Origin: Amycolatopsis nigrescens CSC17Ta-90
GTDB lineage: Bacteria; Actinomycetota; Actinomycetes; Mycobacteriales; Pseudonocardiaceae
DNA length: 64,000 bases
NCBI RefSeq assembly: GCF_000384315.1
Contig: NZ_ARVW01000001.1
Span: 1,435,746-1,499,745 of the forward strand
Direction of reading: 5' to 3'
A model generated the notes under the pieces. It was not told the origin of the DNA, made no database searches, and saw only the letters and a list, made by a program, of their open reading frames with translations. Position numbers and translations under genes: made by a program. Below, piece after piece: positions 61,272 to 64,000 of this stretch. Position 1 is the first letter of the stretch. Every line of letters starts with the position of its first letter.

Positions 61272-62321
61272 ATGACTGAATCCGGGAGCACCGTGCGCCG
61301 AATGGTCTGCGTCGGTTCGTACACCGCGGAGGCCGGTGGCACCGGCGCCGGGATCACGACGTTCTGGCAGGACCCCGCCACCGGCTCGCTCAGCCTGGCC
61401 GGCGAACTGGCGCTGCCCTCGCCGTCCTGGCTGACCTGGCACCCGTCGGTGCCCGTGCTCTACGCGGCGAACGAGACCGAAGAAGGTGCGGTGACCGCGC
61501 TAAGGCTCGGCGAGAACGCGAGGCTGACCGCGGTCGGCAGCACACCGACCGGCGGCGCGTCGCCCTGCCATCTCGCGGTCACCCCGGATGGCCGGTTCCT
61601 GCTGTGCGCCAACTACCGGGGCGGCAGCCTCGCGGTGTTCGCGCTGGACGGCGACGGCCTGGTCACCGGGCGCACCGACCTTGCCCGGCACACCGGTACC
61701 GGACCGGTCCACGACCGCCAGGAGGCCGCACACGTGCACATGGCCGTACCGGGCATCGATGAGAGCGGCGCGCCCATCGTCAGCGCGGTCGACCTCGGCA
61801 CCGATGAGATCCGCAGCTACCGGCTCTCCACGACGGGCACACTGACCCCGCTGGCGGTTTCGGCCCTGCCGCCGGGCACCGGGCCGCGGCAGCTCGTCCG
61901 CCACTCCGGCACCGGCGCCGCCTATGTGGTCGGTGAACTTGCCGGAAACCTGCTCACCGTGCGGGAAGAGCCGGCCGGCACCTTCACCGTGACCGACACG
62001 GCGGACGCCACCACATCCGCGAAGGCCGATGTCGGAAATTTGGCCGCGCACCTCGAACCCGCTCCCGACGGCGGGCTACTGCTGTCCAACCGAGGCCCCG
62101 ACTGCGTGACCGCTTTCGCCTTCGACGGCACGGCACCGCGACCGGTCGCGGACCATCCGAGTGGCGCCGGACCCCGGCATTTCACCGTGCTGGGCGACCG
62201 GTGTTACGTGGCCGCGCAGGGCGACAACGAGGTCGTGTCGTTCGAACTGACCCGGCCCGGGGCACTCATCCGCTATCCGGTGGGTTCGCCGACCTGCGTG
62301 GCCGCCGCCCCGGCCTACTGA
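61272..62321 (+). CDS. lactonase, seven-bladed beta-propeller (6-phosphogluconolactonase-like)
   Basis: A 349-residue propeller of the YbhE/Pgl type: VGSYTAEAGGTGAGITTFW, PSWLTWHPSVPVLYAANET, GASPCHLAVTPDGRFLLCANYRGG, HVHM, GPRHFTV. It hydrolyses sugar lactones; whether phosphorylated is not decided by sequence. ATG at 61272 has GGTAGGTG upstream. Context (SDR, aldonate dehydratase) favours a free sugar-lactone substrate. Confidence 0.87.
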   Translation: MTESGSTVRRMVCVGSYTAEAGGTGAGITTFWQDPATGSLSLAGELALPSPSWLTWHPSVPVLYAANETEEGAVTALRLGENARLTAVGSTPTGGASPCHLAVTPDGRFLLCANYRGGSLAVFALDGDGLVTGRTDLARHTGTGPVHDRQEAAHVHMAVPGIDESGAPIVSAVDLGTDEIRSYRLSTTGTLTPLAVSALPPGTGPRQLVRHSGTGAAYVVGELAGNLLTVREEPAGTFTVTDTADATTSAKADVGNLAAHLEPAPDGGLLLSNRGPDCVTAFAFDGTAPRPVADHPSGAGPRHFTVLGDRCYVAAQGDNEVVSFELTRPGALIRYPVGSPTCVAAAPAY

Positions 62322-63520
62322 GCGAGCCAGCGCCAGGGATCCTCCACCAGACCGCGCACCACCGCGCCCGCCGCGGCCCGCGCGACCGCATCCGGCGGCA
62401 GTTTGGAGATGCTCAATAATCCGACACGACCGGATCCGGGCAGCGACTCCGCCACCATGTCCAGGAAATCCGGCCCGAAGTCGGCGAACCGGCCACCGAG
62501 CACGACCGCGGCCGGATCCAGGGCTGCCACCAGTGACCCGAGCGCGGCGCCCAGCCCCCGCCCGGCTCGGCGGGCGGCGGCCACCGCACGCTTCTCACCG
62601 GAACGGACCAGTGCGGGCAGCGGCCCGGTGCCGCCGACCAGCCGGGTCCGCACCATCGGCTCGAGGCCGGCCGCCCGCAGCATCGCCTCCTGCCCGGCGA
62701 CCGTGTCCAGGCAACCGGCCGCTCCGCAGGCACACCGATCACCCCCGGGCTCGATCGGGACATGCCCGAGTTCACCCGCTTCGCCGTTCGCTCCCCTGTG
62801 GACGGCCCCGTTGAGCACAATCCCCGCACCGACACCGAGCTCCCCGCCGACATAGAGAAGGTTCGCGGCCTCCGCACTCCCCCGTGCCCGCGCCTCGGCT
62901 GCCGCCACCAGGTTCAGGTCGTTGCCCAGGTCCACCGGGATTCCGCCGGCTCCCATGGCCGCGAGCCGGTCACGCACCAGCACCGTCATCGCCACGTCGG
63001 TCCAGTCGAACACCGACGACCGGATCACTTGCTGCCCCCGGACCGTGGCCGGCAGGCCCGCCATCACCCCGGCGACCGGATTGCCCGTACTGCTCGCGTC
63101 GTCGAGCAGACGCCGCAACACCGGCTGAGCCGCCCGCGCGGCCTCATCCGGCCCGGAGCCGCGGTTGTCGCACCGATGGACCATCCGCCCACGAACACGA
63201 CCGGTGAGATCCATCAGGCAGCCGGCGACATGGTCCATCTCGATCTGCACACCGAGCCCGAGCGGACCGAGCGAATCCGGCACCAGCAGGTTCGACGGAC
63301 GCCCCGCGCCGGAAGCCCTGGCGATACCGATATCGCGCAGCAGCCCGGCCTCGAGCAGCTCACCGACCAGCTGGGTAACGGTCGACTTGGTCAGCCCGCT
63401 GTCCGCCGCGAGCCGCGCCCGGGACACCGGTGCCGAACGCGCGGCCAGCCGCATCACCAGCGCCAGGTTGTGCCGGTGCTGCTGCGCCTGACCGACCGGC
63501 CGATCCACGTCCATCAGCAC
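62315..63520 (-). CDS. ROK-family transcriptional regulator
   Basis: A 401-residue NagC/XylR-type repressor. N-terminal winged helix (SRARLAADSGLTKSTVTQLVGELLEAGLL), sugar-kinase-like ROK domain with LLYVGGELGVGAGIVLNG, HRGANGEAGELGHV and the zinc motif CACGAAGCLDTVAG. It probably senses a sugar and controls the divergent ABC transporter ATPase gene. It overlaps the 3' end of the lactonase gene by 7 bp. Confidence 0.92.
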   Translation of the reverse strand: MLMDVDRPVGQAQQHRHNLALVMRLAARSAPVSRARLAADSGLTKSTVTQLVGELLEAGLLRDIGIARASGAGRPSNLLVPDSLGPLGLGVQIEMDHVAGCLMDLTGRVRGRMVHRCDNRGSGPDEAARAAQPVLRRLLDDASSTGNPVAGVMAGLPATVRGQQVIRSSVFDWTDVAMTVLVRDRLAAMGAGGIPVDLGNDLNLVAAAEARARGSAEAANLLYVGGELGVGAGIVLNGAVHRGANGEAGELGHVPIEPGGDRCACGAAGCLDTVAGQEAMLRAAGLEPMVRTRLVGGTGPLPALVRSGEKRAVAAARRAGRGLGAALGSLVAALDPAAVVLGGRFADFGPDFLDMVAESLPGSGRVGLLSISKLPPDAVARAAAGAVVRGLVEDPWRWLAQ

Positions 63521-63536
63521 ACTCTACGTGAATTAG

Positions 63537-63552
63537 TTCGTCCACTGGACAA
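63537..63552. promoter_or_regulatory. candidate ROK operator TTCGTCCACTGGACAA
   Basis: GTCCA-C-TGGAC is a perfect odd-length dyad inside TTAGTTCGTCCACTGGACAA. It lies 16 nt before the ROK start and ~80 nt before the ABC ATPase. ROK repressors favour TTAGTT-type inverted repeats. Confidence 0.5.
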
Positions 63553-63631
63553 TCAAACCCTGTCCCTGCTGATCAACCGGCCGCTAGAAAGAGCCCGGTC
63601 TGGAACGTGCTGAGAGAGGAACACCGAAATC

Positions 63632-64000
63632 ATGGCAGAGGTCTCCTTCCGCGACGCCGCCCGAGTGTTTCCCGGCAACCCCCCGGTTCGCGCCGTGGAC
63701 GGGCTCAGCCTGGACATTCCCGACGGCGAGTTCCTGGTCCTGGTCGGCCCGTCCGGTTCCGGCAAGTCCACCGCGCTGCGCATGCTGGCCGGCCTGGAGG
63801 ACGTGGACGAAGGCTCGATCTCCATCGGTGGCAAGGACGTCACCGACGTGTCGCCGAAGAACCGCGACATCGCCATGGTGTTCCAGTCCTACGCGCTGTA
63901 CCCGCACATGACCGTCGCCGAAAACATGGGCTTCGCTTTGAAGATCCAACGGGTCAGCAAGTCCGAGATCCAGAGCAAGGTGGCCGAGGCCGCCCGGCTG
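63632..64000 (+). CDS. sugar ABC transporter ATPase, MsmK/UgpC-like, N-terminal part
   Basis: The first 123 codons run to the window end. FRDAARVFPGNPPVRAVDGLSLDI, Walker A GPSGSGKST, and the Q-loop AMVFQSYALYPHMTVAENMGF identify the CUT1-type shared ATPase, which normally has a ~100-residue C-terminal regulatory domain (outside). ATG at 63632; GAGAGAGGAA upstream. Divergent from the ROK regulator. Confidence 0.93.
   Translation, partial: MAEVSFRDAARVFPGNPPVRAVDGLSLDIPDGEFLVLVGPSGSGKSTALRMLAGLEDVDEGSISIGGKDVTDVSPKNRDIAMVFQSYALYPHMTVAENMGFALKIQRVSKSEIQSKVAEAARL

Overview
The window is high-GC DNA with dense gene packing, many ATGA/GTGA stop-start overlaps and GTG or TTG starts. Together with SARP/AfsR, ROK, ECF and P450 genes and a geosmin synthase, this points to a filamentous actinomycete. 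Long perfect hairpins between convergent genes and the mix of families fit Pseudonocardiaceae, probably Amycolatopsis or a close relative; the genus is inference. No rRNA, tRNA or CRISPR array was seen.

Left edge (1-3950): an acyl carrier protein and the first part of a ketosynthase, divergent from a double-hotdog MaoC dehydratase, a short pyruvate-phosphate-dikinase-like protein and a winged-helix protein. This looks like the edge of a highly reducing, discrete-enzyme (type II) fatty-acid or polyene cluster. Accessory stretch (4021-9562): inverted repeats flank a 2.4 kb element that holds a decayed IS5-type transposase and a passenger ECF42 sigma/DGPF module. It sits exactly at the stop codon of an orphan immunity-type gene, next to a 5'-truncated RHS toxin tail. 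A transposase-like gene that has lost its catalytic residues follows, translationally coupled to an alpha/beta hydrolase.

10057-23149: a second, resident ECF42/DGPF module, a quinone reductase and a GlxA-type regulator; then a dipeptide-type ABC transporter operon and a 930-residue SARP regulator. Matching 11-bp-spaced direct repeats (SARP-box type) lie upstream of both the transporter operon and the regulator, so they look like one regulon that may also include a small zinc-ribbon protein.

23337-40832: mostly secreted or metabolic genes: GNAT, MoaD/BNR pair, a Tat-exported GH116-like glucosidase with a duplicated inserted domain, polyprenyl synthase, P450, secreted S1 protease, amidase with small partner, MerR/methyltransferase, TetR/SDR, secreted esterase, and an LPMO whose upstream region carries a DasR-type dre palindrome facing a type II thioesterase.

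40836-51343: SigX5-type sigma factor with a mycothiol-dependent-isomerase-like gene, cold-shock protein, quinone oxidoreductase with ABM monooxygenase, an epimerase operon, a split bacterial NHEJ operon (ATP-dependent ligase plus LigD-type polymerase), RsgA, GNAT, and a second P450 with its ferredoxin.

51779-64000: geosmin synthase; a Tat-exported PaoABC-like molybdenum aldehyde oxidoreductase with a divergent MarR regulator; then a sugar-oxidation locus (galactonate-type dehydratase, SDR, lactonase, ROK regulator, start of an MsmK-type sugar ABC ATPase) that together could run dehydrogenase - lactonase - aldonate dehydratase chemistry.
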